Shown piece by piece: positions 34,901 through 45,514 of a stretch of 64,000 nt of DNA. The position numbers and the translations under genes are program-made. Source of the DNA: Plenodomus lindquistii (taxonomy: Eukaryota; Ascomycota; Dothideomycetes; Pleosporales; Leptosphaeriaceae); the NCBI GenBank assembly GCA_025504975.1, contig JANUWI010000014.1:248001-312000 (forward strand), read 5' to 3'. The notes beneath the pieces are model-generated. The model did not search any database. It had not been told where the DNA came from and worked only from the letters and a program-made list of their open reading frames with translations. Position 1 is the first letter of the stretch. Every line of letters starts with the position of its first letter.

Positions 34901-35995
34901 ATGACTGCCTCGCCTTTCCTAGAGCTACCTCGCGAATTGCGAGATGAAGTTCTCGGCCACCTCACCCTACCACCACACGTCTACACCTCGAGCACCAATG
35001 CAGACACCGAAAGCTTCTACAGACTCAGACAAGGCGAGAAGACTTATGTCGACACGCGCATATACCTTCCATCCCGCCCGCCTGCGAACATCCTTGCAAC
35101 GTGCAGGCAGCTTCGACAAGAGAGTCTGGAGCATCACACGCTTCGACTCAACTCGACTCAACCCCCAGTAGCCGCCGATTTACAGGAAAAGCAGATGAGC
35201 GCCATCTTGGCCACGAGATCAGGTACCGAGTTCATGGAAGAGGCCGAACGTGCTTGCGACGATGGACTATTGCGAGTCACCTTGGACGTGGAAAGGAAAC
35301 TGCGGGGCCCAATGGGCTACGTAGTGCCCACACGTGATGAGCTATCCCCTCGCTTCCTGGCTTTACTACCACTGATGCAACGAGCACGCAAACTCAAACT
35401 GGATATCTGGCCAGGTTACGAGTGGTGGAATGGAGGACCACAGCCGTTGACGGACAAGTACGGGAACCTTCGTGCCAACGTCGCAAACGTGTCCAAACCG
35501 AATGCTGCCACTGTCGCCATTGGGAGGGTTCTGGAGCAAATACCTCATGTCGAAGAGCTGGCGATTGACGTGTTAATGCAAGGACAGGAAGCTAGTAGCT
35601 GGGACCTCCCGGATCGTAAGTGGGAGAACATTCAACCATGGTTGGATATATCAATCACCTTACGTAGTCAGACACTAAAGAAGGTCACGAGACGACTCGT
35701 CGCTTTCGTCAAAGCATCGACTCCTGAACCGTTCTACACCCAACTCGAAACACGTCAGAATACAGGGCCAATCTGGAAAGTGGAGAGAAAAGGAGACATG
35801 TTGACTGTAAGTCACTTGGATCAAGTCATCGTCATAGGGCACTCACCACCATAGCCAACAATGAGGACTCTCTGCCATTCACCAGACGACTTTGAGTACT
35901 TTGCTTCGCTCGTCACTGAAGAAAGTTTCGAACGAATTGATCGGCAGTCGCCGGACGAACCAAGCATTGTTTCCCACGAGTCACGGAAGATCTAG
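34901..35995 (+). CDS. F-box-like protein (hypothetical)
   Basis: Exons 34901-35806 and 35855-35995 give 348 aa. The 48-nt intron (GTAAGT donor, CATAG end) replaces a frame that would stop at 35854, and the downstream exon reads on naturally (HSPDDFEYFASLVTEESFERID). The N-terminus FLELPRELRDEVLGHLTLP is the F-box-like opening found in many Dothideomycete proteins. The rest has no catalytic motif (LALLPLMQRARKLKLDIWPGY and others). Probably a substrate-recognition or scaffolding protein. Head-to-head with the large F-box gene. Confidence 0.8.
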
Positions 35996-36561
35996 ACTAC
36001 ACGTTTGCGGTCACGCCGAAGCTCACCTGAACTTGCAATTAAGCATCGGCGAAATGTTTCATGCATACAGGCACGATTTGTGGGGAACCCTGGTCCGCGA
36101 ACATGGTGCAGCGAGTCAGCACGCATAAAATTCCCCGAGAGAAAACCACCGGATGCGATACCGAACAGGATACGGAGCTGTTCTTTGCACCAGAATGCCA
36201 CCGGCTATGATGAGAGATGATCTCTTTTCGATTTACCACCAATGTAAAGACTACAGAGGATCTAGAAACAAATCAACTCTTGCGCTACATCCTTCGACGT
36301 CTGCCACCACTCATGTAGATAATACTATTACCTCATGTGGTATAGCGTCTCCGAGACGTACCACCCTTCGAGACAGCGAGGGGCAATCAAACATAACAAT
36401 TCCTCCGTGCGTAACTCACCCTGTCATTTCCGATGTAGAAAATAGTTCTCCAAATGGCTCTTAAGCATTGTACTTAAGCTGGGCAAGCCTTCGCAAGCAA
36501 TATCTGGCCCACACTTCAAGTCACTGTCACTCATTCTCTTACATTTCAAGTTCCAACAACC
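35996..36561. other. intergenic
   Basis: 3' flank of the F-box-like gene and promoter of the GH12 gene. No gene or RNA recognised. Confidence 0.45.
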
Positions 36562-37351
36562 ATGAAGCTCTCTACCTTCCTTGTCGCCAGCACGGCATCC
36601 CTTGCTCTCGCAGCACCCACCGCTACCATCCAGAAGCGCGCAGACTACTGCGGTCAATGGGACAGCGCCGTCACTGGTACCTACACCGTCTACAACAACC
36701 TCTGGGGTCAGGGCGATGCTACATCCGGCTCCCAATGCACCGGTGTCGATGGTCTTAGCGGTAACACCGTGAAGTGGCACACTTCGTGGTCCTGGGCTGG
36801 CGGGTAAGCTCATCCTCATTAGCAGTCCAGCCCGCGATCTAACACACCACAGCGCCGGCCACGTCAAGTCCTACGCCAATGTCGTGACCAAGATCCCCCA
36901 AAAGGCTTTGTCCTCCATCAAGACCCTGCCCAGCACCTTCAACTGGTCCTACAGCGGCTCCTCCCTCGTCGCAAACGTCGCCTACGACCTCTTCACCGCA
37001 TCCACTGCCTCTGGAACCTCAGAGTACGAAGTCATGATCTGGCTCGGTGCCCTCGGCGGCGCTGGCCCCATCTCCTCCACCGGCAAGCCTATTGCCACCG
37101 TCACCCTTGCCGGCGTCAGCTGGAACCTGTACAACGGCAAGAACTCGCAATTGAACGTGTTCAGCTTTGTCCGTGCGGGCAGCGATGTCAAGAACTTCAA
37201 GGGCGACTTGAACGAGTTCTTGAAGTACTTGACTAGCAAGCAGGGAATGCCCAAGACGCAGATTCTGCAGAGTGCTGGTGCAGGTACTGAGCCCTTCAGC
37301 GGCAGCAACGCCAAGATGACTGTCAGCGCGTACAGCCTTACCCAGACCTAG
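36562..37351 (+). CDS. secreted GH12 endoglucanase/xyloglucanase
   Basis: Exons 36562-36803 and 36853-37351 (49-nt intron) give 246 aa. The signal peptide (about 1-18) is followed by a Kex2-type KR site (QKRADYC). The beta-jelly-roll of glycoside hydrolase family 12 is recognisable: the N-terminal WGQ(G)DATSGSQC region, SYANVVTK, and the catalytic pair, with nucleophile E140 in SEYEVMIWLG and acid/base E227 in GAGTEPFSG. The enzyme hydrolyses beta-1,4-glucan or xyloglucan in plant walls with retention of configuration. Some GH12 proteins are also recognised by plants as immune elicitors. Which substrate is preferred cannot be told. Confidence 0.92.
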
Positions 37352-38047
37352 ACGTTGTGACCAATGTTACGGATTCGAGGTCTTGGATGGTCAGAGCGGA
37401 GGTGAGAAGAGTGTTCTTTGTATATATTTAGTCACATTTGCTCGTGAAGGTAGACGCAGGTCTACAAGTACATATCAATCAAGGCATTTACTGTCGAGAT
37501 TGCGTTGATTGCACAAACACGTGAATGGCGACAATATTTGCTCCACCAACGCCTACATTAGCCACGCAAACTACTGAAGGGACAATCTTGCACCGTAGGC
37601 TGGGAAACACAAGTAGAGCGTTATTAATGTAATGTGAAAACTAGATGACCTAGACTATAAGTGTTATACTACGCTGTTCGATTATATTATTAGGTTAGGC
37701 TAGACCTAACAGCATAGCAAAAGTTAGAGAATGCAATTGTCAGCGTCAACCCAAACCAAGCATGACTGAACAGGTACTCTAGTTCTCCACGGTCATTTAA
37801 GCCTCTTTCCTTTCTTCTTGTGAAACTCGTTACCTCGCGATAATCTCAGCGCGCTACCCGCAAGTTTTTGCGCATACATACTTTCCCCCCCTTTCATTAC
37901 GCTCCGTCGTCATAAATCCGGGGTATCTCAGTCCATCGCGGAAGGGAAGTGTTGCATCATCCACCGACATTTCACTTATTCTCCGGGGTACTACAGCATG
38001 AGACACGTTACTTTCCGCCCAGCAATAAAGTAACAACCGACTCACTC
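37352..38047. other. convergent intergenic, A/T-rich part
   Basis: Between two convergent genes. 37600-37760 is A/T rich, with palindromic TAGGTTAGGCTAGACCTAA-like sequence near 37690. No gene seen. Confidence 0.4.
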
Positions 38048-38537
38048 TTACAATAAACCAATCGTCACGTCTCCCTTGACGCGTGCATAAATCTCGACCT
38101 GGGCTACATCAGCCCAATCGTCACGTCACCCTTGACTCGGGCGTAGAGTTCTACCTCGACTTCAAGATCTAGCTCAATCTTGATCTTGAGTGAACTGTCC
38201 TTTTCGCCTTCTTTCTTGGGCCGGTCCGCAATGCGCGATTGGTGCACAGGAACCATGCGACGCCCCTTTTTGGGTTTTGCAATGGTGGCTTCTAGTTCGG
38301 TGTCTCCGCCGTCATCGTCCGAGGTTTGGGGTGCTTGAGGCGCGGGAGCCTTTTCGATTTCGTTGTTCTTGCTCTGCCCTCCGAGTTTCGAGGGCTTTTT
38401 CCTAGGAGTCTGGGGTGCTTCTGTGGTAGTGTTGTTGGTTACGTCGCTGGCTGGGGATCTTGCTATAAATTAGAATGATATTTTGGAATGGAACCAGAAC
38501 ACTGGAGGGTAAATGTTGTGACTTACTCAGAAGACAT
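38048..38537 (-). CDS. small conserved protein with duplicated, alternatively spliceable terminal segment
   Basis: Function unknown. Exon 1 38537-38527; intron 38459-38526 (a CAAG acceptor is needed for phase; TAG four bases earlier would cause a stop); exon 2 from 38458. Two endings are possible. Reading through to the stop at 38106-38104 gives 121 aa ending ELYARVKGDVTIGLM. Removing 38099-38154 (56 nt, GAG|GTAGAA...CTGATG...CCCAG|GTCGAG) and ending at 38048 also gives 121 aa, ending EIYARVKGDVTIGLL. The two tails are tandem copies. The body is disordered and basic (PRKKPSKLGG, KPKKGRRMVPVHQ), then the conserved KIKIELDLEVEVE strand. Similar tails occur in small uncharacterised ascomycete proteins as I recall them. 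Confidence 0.8.
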
Positions 38538-38906
38538 GTTGATAGTGCAAGTTGATCTTTCAATTAGATTTGGAGAAGTCCTTGCTAATATTTAATACCT
38601 GATCGAATGAATCAAGGATATAGATGGTAAACTTGTATTCACACCGAGCTCTTCTTTTAAGCTTTAGATACCAGTTAGATACCATGACGCAACAACAGCC
38701 CGTGACCTACAGGATCCACTCTAAAACCTGTGTGCCTTTCTTACAACAACTCTCAATCAAGTTTCGTTCCCGTGAGAGCGAGGACACCTACCAGGTATAA
38801 GACCCTAGACCCACATCTACCGAGCACCAAGCGCGAAAGCAGGTTTAAATATGGTCAGACCACAACGCCATCATCTTCGCACAATTCCATTGGAGACTCA
38901 AGTATC
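38538..38906. other. divergent promoter region
   Basis: Short bidirectional spacer of about 370 bp. No other element identified. Confidence 0.4.
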
Positions 38907-39670
38907 ATGGTGCTGGGCATTCTGACTGCCATCGCTGCTTGCCCCGCAATCATAGGCACAACGGAAGCAGTGCGTCAAGGCCAAAGACAAAATGCCAGGG
39001 AAAAGCATCGCGGCCTCAAGACGAATCTCTCTGTATCCTGTTCGCGAGCCACAAGAAGTGGTCGTGAAATCGACCAATGCGAAGTGGTATTGAGCGAAAA
39101 CAAGGTGAAAAGCATTCCCTTCCGGGCTTCCGAGCGACGCTTGTATGGATTTTGCCTCGAGCTCCACCGCTAACCAGACGACGCCAGCTTTATCTCAATG
39201 TACCATCAGATGAGTTTCCGGACGGTCATCCTGAAGATCACCCATTTGCAGGCTACTTCCTGCCGTTCCCAGACCAAGACTGGGGACGACAGGGGGAAGG
39301 CATGGTATCGACCATCTCAGATGACCCGCCACAGCTGAACTGGATATATGTGGATCGCGACACTTGCGAAGTCAAACACGGCGATCGAATTGCTTCGGAA
39401 CCTCACATTGTTGGTCCATGGGACGTGACAAAGATGGATCGCAGGGTCACATTCATGGGTTGGGAGGGATTTATGGCTGTTCAGTATGGACCTGGAGAGT
39501 GGGCGCTCTATTTTGATGTCGATGACAACGGGTTGCGAGGCGTTATTGGGGATGACTTGGTAAGGGTGGAGGTTGAGCTAGTACGGAAAGAAAGAAGGCA
39601 AACTCGGATGTCGGGTGGTCCGGGAGCCGGAACCGGGGCTGCGGTCGAAACTCCAGAAACGGATGACTAG
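38907..39670 (+). CDS. conserved fungal protein (hypothetical)
   Basis: Exons 38907-39104 and 39188-39670 give 226 aa. The intron (83 nt) has a GTGAAA donor and uses the CCAG ending at 39187; the nearer CCAG at 39177 breaks the frame. The N-terminus MVLGILTAIAACPAIIGTTE could be a hydrophobic anchor. Then come QGQRQNAREKHRG and a beta-rich core: GYFLPFPDQDWGRQGEGMVS, TISDDPPQLNWIYVDRDT, HIVGPWDVTKMDRRVTF, GEWALYFDVDDNGL. I recall this as a family widespread in Pezizomycotina without assigned function. A degenerate 5S rRNA fragment lies about 100 bp after the stop. Confidence 0.8.
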
Positions 39671-39776
39671 TGTGGGGGCGCTGTAGGAATTCCGCATGTT
39701 GGTGTTGAACAGGATCTCGGGATTTGACGTTTTTATTTTGTTGGCCTCGGAGCCGAGCTTGATAATGGTCAGGCAC

Positions 39777-39822
39777 AGTAGTTAGGTAACTACTAGCAAA
39801 TCCCTACTATCATATATTTTTA
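39777..39822 (+). pseudogene. 5S rRNA relic (3' part only)
   Basis: Aligns with the 3' third of the 5S gene at 51725-51843 (from AGTAGTTAGGT to the T-run), with a 4-base gap and about nine differences, all transitions and mainly G-to-A and C-to-T. The 5' two thirds are absent. It sits between the 3' ends of two convergent genes. Confidence 0.65.
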
Positions 39823-39924
39823 CTGACCCGCGACTCACCAAAGTTGTGCAACAAGAGCTTTCGAACCACGCTTCTAGCTTCAGACCATTCATCTTCGAGT
39901 CATTTGATTCTTGCTCAACCTGAC

Positions 39925-41349
39925 TTACAAATTCCCTCTCATCCAAGGATGCCCAAGTAACCCCTTTGTGGTCCACCGATCGTCCGGCCTCCACTGCAAC
40001 ATGCACCTCACAAACTGCAAAAACTCTTCTTTCTTCTCTCCATCTAGATTCTCTTCCGACTTCTGTAACGTCAAGCCTTGCGGTATGTCTATCTCGGCTA
40101 TGCAATTCCCTGATAGATCCTCTGTTAGCTCCAGACGGTACTTTAGGAGCGCAGTCTCACCTTGACCATCGAAGAATTCTTTACTCCGCGCTCCTCTCTC
40201 TAGCATATCCATCGGCGGCGGACCGAGCATGGCGACTAATTCCGCGAGATGAACTCTGGTCAGATATCGCTTTTCGGTTGGATCGATGCCGTAAAAAAGG
40301 TGTTTATCCTGATACAGGTCCCAAATCTGTGCACCACGGTCAATTTCTGATTTCGCCTCAGGCTTGAGCCGGTACATACCATCTCTCCAACGTTCCAGAA
40401 ATCAGCCGGATAACCCCATTCAGTCTTGAGCATAACCTCTGGACATCGGTAGACATCTGGTTGCGCGTCATGGATCTGAGGTTTGTCGCCACGAACTGCA
40501 GAGCCGAAGTCTCCAAGGACAACACGACCATACTCTTTTGGCAACCCAAACTGGCGTGTCGCGTAGATTAGCTTGCCGTCTACGACTTTACGAGGCGAGG
40601 GACTTTTCATTTCGGCGTCAACAAAGGCTTTCAAGATGTCCTGATCCTCGATTTCTATAAGGATGTTGTCGGCTTTTATGTCTACATTCTTGTCAATGAG
40701 ATTTTTTGGCAAGATTTGTGTTAGGCCATACCTGTATGTATGATATTGGCTTCTGTGTGAAGGTAATCGAGTGCGAGGAACACTTGCGACAACCCAGCTT
40801 TTAGCAGCTCGTCTGTGAAGCGGTGCGCGGGATTTCTGTTCAAGAGATCCTTGAAACTATCCCACATTGGTTTCTGAACAAGACATCGATGATCGCCACC
40901 TTGTCGAGGAATCGTAAACAAGTCGAGGGCTGTCCGGACGTGATTGTATCCTGGATGCGAAGCATTACCTTTGCTTAAGATATTGTACATGTTGTACTCG
41001 TCCTCGTCCGTTCCCTCTCTTGTAAAAACTTTCAGGGTCGTGTAAGCATGGTGACTGATTTGCTGTTAGTATAGATAGCATAACTGCCCAACGCTACCTA
41101 GGTAACTTGCTGTAGATCACGGGCCAGCCAAACAGTTGATGTAACACCGAAACCAAGTTTGCCTACTACTTGGTAATTCGACGCGAAAAAACCTCCTATG
41201 TTGACAGGATAGTAGACGCCCCTGTGGAACTCCTCAAGCTGTTCTTTTTCAAACAATACCGCGTCGCTGACGACTTCGAAACCAGATGTCGGAAATTTGA
41301 GTTGGGGCCATGGTTGCTTTCGAAAGAGCGACTTCGCAAGTTTGAACAT
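39925..41349 (-). CDS. SRPK-like protein kinase
   Basis: Exons 41349-41107, 41062-40732, 40681-40380 and 40326-39925 give 425 aa. The introns at 40682-40731 and 40327-40379 have clear GTATG donors. The first (41063-41106) has a weak GTTACC donor and an AG very close to the ACTAAC branch, so that junction is uncertain, although phase holds. Kinase landmarks: the glycine loop LGFGVTSTVWLA, Lys in TTLKVF, IIHTDIKADN (catalytic loop), LGDFGSA (DFG) and DVYRCPEVML. The HTDIK form and short spacer are typical of SRPK-type kinases, which phosphorylate Ser/Arg-rich proteins. The N-terminus MFKLAKSLFRKQPW is short, and the large SRPK spacer insert is missing, as in many fungal paralogues. Confidence 0.85.
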
Positions 41350-41769
41350 AAATGAGCCTTCAAAGAGCGTGTCCTAATATGTCTTGATATGCTTGAGGTG
41401 AATATTTTTTAGTAGCAGGTGATGGTGGTTGATGTTTAGATTAGGATGGCGGACAGACGAAGTAAGGTAAAAGGCATGGGCCATCAAAACACGTATAATC
41501 GCAACTTCGACGTAGGATTACTATACCAGCATAGACCCCGTTGAATGTGCAATTGAATCGCGTGAAGCCGACGCATCTTTTTCTCCAACATTCATTTTCT
41601 TGTTGGTGAAGGTCCTGTGGTAAACATGGTCGGTTCACTCAATGAGTGCATGACTCAGGCCTGCGCGACCCCGCAAAACCCTCCCCGCCAACAACGCCCT
41701 CACCAATTGGCGCCTCCTCATCAACCTCCGTCGTCTTAACCACCATGACCTTTCAATCGTCGCGCCTCA
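41350..41769. other. divergent promoter region
   Basis: Between the kinase gene and the Zn(II)2Cys6 gene. No specific site recognised. Confidence 0.4.
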
Positions 41770-43890
41770 ATGTCCAGCGCTGCGTCTACGTCTTCGCCTC
41801 TAGCATTAAAGAAGCAAAAACACGTCACCACGGCATGCCTCAACTGCCGCAAGCGTAAGATCAAGTGCGATGGTGCCAAGCCTTCATGTAGCAACTGTTC
41901 GCTATACTCGCAACAATGCATCCACCAACTTGGAGTTGATAAGCGCAAAGTCTCTGTCAAGCATCGGCTCGCTGCTGTAGAGGCATATGCACAAGAGCTG
42001 GAGAGGTTACTTACGGCTAGTGGCATCCCTCTGCCTAGAGATGGGCAAGCGTCAGCAACTGCTACGTGCTTCCAGCCATCTGCGACGCCGTTTCCGCCAA
42101 CTGGTACATCTCAAGCGGATGAGCACAACTTCCGTTTTCAAGGAGGCGGACCCGTAGCTGCGCAGTCGACTGGTCCGGTGTATTCATCACCAACCGAAGG
42201 CTCATCACCCTTAGTAGACCAGATCACAGGCAGTCTAGGGTCGCTGCAGCTCGCTGAGGATGGGCAGCTTCGTTTCTATGGCGCTACTTCAAACCTGCAC
42301 CTACTAATCAAGGGAACGCGCAGGTCCGCCAACAGGCAAGGCCTCACGCATCCGAGCGAGGTGCAAGCCGTCCTGCAAGCGGCCGGAGTCGGCCGAATCG
42401 TGGATGCTGAGCTCGAAGAGCATCTCATTCGCCTCTATTTCTGCTGGGAGGATCCGAGCATCCACCTCGTCCAGGAAGAAGTCTTCTATCGTGAAAGAGA
42501 AAGATGCAAGTCTGGTCACGGGACCAACAAATTATACTCTGAGGTCCTAGTGAATTCAATGTGTGCCGTAGGTGCATCATTCACTTCAAGACACTGTGAA
42601 ACGCTTCCAGAAAACCTCGTCGATTTTTTCGCATCTCGAGCTCGTGCCCTGCTGGACGTCGAATTAGATTCACCTACCTTGTCTACTGTGCAGTCATTGG
42701 GCATTCTTAGCGGCGTGGAGTCAATCAGGACCCTAGACGCTCGAGGATGGCTGTACAGCGGCATGGCGGTGCGTCTTGCCACTGATCTTGGACTACACCT
42801 TGATAGTCAGATTTACCTGGATGCCGGAATCATTGACCATGAAGAAGCACTTGCGAGGAGGGTTGTCTTCTGGGGCGCCTTCATTCACGAAAGAATGTGG
42901 TCGTTATATCTTGGGCGCCCAGTATCACTGAACGAAAATTCCATCACTACGCCGCCATACGTCGCAAGGGTCACTGAGCAAAAGTACTGGCAGCCATACA
43001 TAGATGACTGCGAGGATTCGATCTTTCCACAGCTACCTGATCCCATCGAAGAACTGCACAGAAACAACGCTTCTTTATGCGCCAAGATGACACGCGTTCG
43101 AGAAACGCTGTATTCCGATGCTGTCAACTCAGCTGTGGGTGCTCAACAGCTGCACGACTTCGCGTCCAACATGCGAGCGGAGTTGGTAGGATGGCACGAG
43201 CATCTACCAGACAGTCTACGCGTCGATCTGGCATCGATCTCGGCCCTCTATGTTCCACACGTCATTCAGCTTCACATGCAATATCACACGCTAATGATAC
43301 TTGTTCATCGGCCTTTCTTCGCCGCTACCATAACGACGATGCCAGATGTTGCTTTCAGCGATCCGCTGGTCGGCCGCACATCATGCACAGATTCTGCCCG
43401 GTCAATCTCAAAGCTGCTGCACATATATCGGCGCCTTTATGGTCTTCGTCGCATGAATATACAAGCGGTACACCTCATTTTCACAGCGAGCCTGGTCCAT
43501 GTGCTCAACGCTTGCGAATCGGTCGAGCCATCGCTGAAGAACTCAGCTTGGAAGGACCTCGAGGTATGCCAACAAGCTCTTTCCGAATTGAGCAAAGGGT
43601 TCCAAAGCGCATCAAGGGCGCTTGAGGTGGTCAATGGTATCAAGGACGAGCTTCTCCGAGTTACTCGCGAGAATGCGAAGCGAAGCTCACCAGATTCATC
43701 TATGATGGAGCCTGACGGCGACGTGAATGCAAAACGTCGCCGTTCTTCTGCTGCACCACACACTGCAGAAGTCTTACCCGAAAACATCGAACCAGCTGCA
43801 CAAGAGGACACTATCTGGGGCAATTTCATGAACGGTATCGATTCGATATTTTGGTCCGAATTCACAAGCCTCGACTCCTCAAAGTTCTGA
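41770..43890 (+). CDS. Zn(II)2Cys6 transcription factor with fungal-specific regulatory domain
   Basis: 706 aa, no introns. Cysteines 23, 26, 33, 40, 43 and 50 form the binuclear zinc cluster C-x2-C-x6-C-x6-C-x2-C-x6-C, with the basic RKRKIKCDGAKP loop between. A short coiled coil (VKHRLAAVEAYAQELERLL) follows for dimerisation, then the 'fungal_trans' middle homology domain (LYFCWEDPSIHLVQEEVF, ALARRVVFWGAFIHERMWSLYLGRP). A basic stretch (NAKRRRSS) near the end may be a second nuclear signal. Such proteins bind CGG half-sites. The gene is tail-to-tail with an SDR, 31 bp apart, and opens the putative metabolic cluster, so it is the obvious candidate for a pathway regulator (inference). Confidence 0.92.
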   Translation: MSSAASTSSPLALKKQKHVTTACLNCRKRKIKCDGAKPSCSNCSLYSQQCIHQLGVDKRKVSVKHRLAAVEAYAQELERLLTASGIPLPRDGQASATATCFQPSATPFPPTGTSQADEHNFRFQGGGPVAAQSTGPVYSSPTEGSSPLVDQITGSLGSLQLAEDGQLRFYGATSNLHLLIKGTRRSANRQGLTHPSEVQAVLQAAGVGRIVDAELEEHLIRLYFCWEDPSIHLVQEEVFYRERERCKSGHGTNKLYSEVLVNSMCAVGASFTSRHCETLPENLVDFFASRARALLDVELDSPTLSTVQSLGILSGVESIRTLDARGWLYSGMAVRLATDLGLHLDSQIYLDAGIIDHEEALARRVVFWGAFIHERMWSLYLGRPVSLNENSITTPPYVARVTEQKYWQPYIDDCEDSIFPQLPDPIEELHRNNASLCAKMTRVRETLYSDAVNSAVGAQQLHDFASNMRAELVGWHEHLPDSLRVDLASISALYVPHVIQLHMQYHTLMILVHRPFFAATITTMPDVAFSDPLVGRTSCTDSARSISKLLHIYRRLYGLRRMNIQAVHLIFTASLVHVLNACESVEPSLKNSAWKDLEVCQQALSELSKGFQSASRALEVVNGIKDELLRVTRENAKRSSPDSSMMEPDGDVNAKRRRSSAAPHTAEVLPENIEPAAQEDTIWGNFMNGIDSIFWSEFTSLDSSKF

Positions 43891-43921
43891 CTCTCGCCTT
43901 GGCCAATGCTGTAAAGTTCCA

Positions 43922-44835
43922 TCAATTTGCTATTCTTCCTCCATGCAATCCACCAGTAATGGGTATATCAGCGCCCGTTGTATATGCCGCGGCCTCACTG
44001 AGGAGGTAATTGACTGCGCCAGTTATGTCACTGGTCTCACCCATCCTTGCCATTGGCGGTGCGGACTGAAACACCGAATACAGCTCTGGCTGTTGGTCTG
44101 CACAGAGCTGAGTCATGTCTGTCCGAATAAACCCTGGCGATATAGAATTGACTCGAATGTTGAGCGGGGCGAGCTCTACAGCCAGTTGGGTCATCATGAT
44201 GCGCACTGCGCCTTTGGTTGCGCCGTACATGCTCAAGCGCTGCAGCGGTAATGCCATGTGCGAGGCAATCGACGCTATTAGCACCAAGCTTCCGCCGGTC
44301 CCTTGTCTCCTCATGGCTGATGCTGCAAGCTGCGCACAAAAGTATGTACCGAGAACCTGGACGGTCAGCAGCAGTCGAGATCGAGAATGCGATACTTACA
44401 TTGACCTTCAAGAGTCGTTCACATTCATCCCATTGGTGGTCGAAGAAAGACTTGTCGGCTACAATGCCAGCAGCAGTCACGCTTTTGGGTCAGCCGTTGA
44501 CCAAAAAAAACATACGGGGCACGCCAACCAATTGTCTATCCTTCCAAAGTCGTGCTCTACCTGCGCGAAACTCTGTTTCAATGCATCCATGTCTGTCACA
44601 TCGGTCCTTCTGGATGTCAGTGCTGTAGTTTTGCACCTTTCTTTCAGGATTCATACCGGTAGTATTTTGTTTCTACGCCAAGCTTCGAAAGATCGATTTG
44701 TGGCTCATCAAGTCTGTCAAATATGGCGACATTGCTTCCACTTTCGGCCACAGCTTCTACTAGGGACATACCAATGCCGCGAGCTCCGCCTGTTATGATC
44801 GTGGTTTTGTCCTTAAGACTGAATCGTTCGCTCAT
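43922..44835 (-). CDS. short-chain dehydrogenase/reductase (classical SDR)
   Basis: Exons 44835-44657, 44609-44529, 44481-44400 and 44356-43922 give 258 aa. Introns of 47, 47 and 43 nt; the second has a GTTGGC donor, the others GTATGA and GTAAGT. The Rossmann motif TGGARGIG starts the NAD(P) site. The NNAG position reads NCVTAAGI. The catalytic Ser lies in LIASIAS and Tyr-Lys in YGATK. IRVNSISPGFIRTD follows, and the protein ends with a typical SDR C-terminus (TGADIPITGGLHGG). Oxidoreductase on an unknown alcohol or ketone. Its neighbours (regulator, Baeyer-Villiger-type enzyme, transporter) suggest it works in their pathway. Confidence 0.9.
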
Positions 44836-45514
44836 TGGCCGTCTCTCCTTGATGGCTTCTGCCGATGCGACATAGCATGGTGATGATAATCGAAAATGGC
44901 GACGCGCAATATGCAAATAGGAAGAAGATTGTATGTGTGGGCGAAATGGTATGAAACACATGAGAGAAGCCATATCCGTTAATGTTAGCAGCGATTTGAA
45001 TGATCAGAGCAGCCCAGTATCAATTGTATCTTCACATTATTCAGTTCCACAGTAAGTGCACTGAACCACTGCACCCGCGGAAGAGCTCTACGTCATATTA
45101 CCTCCGCATATCGTCTACGTTCTAGCGTAGTGTGGGGTCGGCGTCTCGAGCACTTCTCAAGCGGGGAAGCTTCGCATGCATGATACCGCACGGAATTTGA
45201 ATCCCATCCAGCTAGAGCTGTTGCCAAGAGGTCAGGATCTCGCAGCAATAGATACCCAGCAGTGCTGGGCATGTCCGACATGTTGTTCAGACAAAGTTGG
45301 ATAAGCGATTACCCGTAGCTCTTCCAAACATTCAATGGCGATGATGCCGTTCAAAGACGCATGTACTTTGAGGGACGTTAGGTCAGCTGATGATGTCGAT
45401 ATAACTCAAATTTGGATGACCATGGTGCGGAAATTGGACAAGTGGAGAAATAGAGAATGCAACATGAGCCAAGAGTCCTCATTGCTATGAGTGCCGTCTC
45501 CATCATCATTCTCA
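44836..45514. other. intergenic
   Basis: Upstream of the SDR and downstream of the monooxygenase gene, both on the minus strand. No supported gene. Confidence 0.4.
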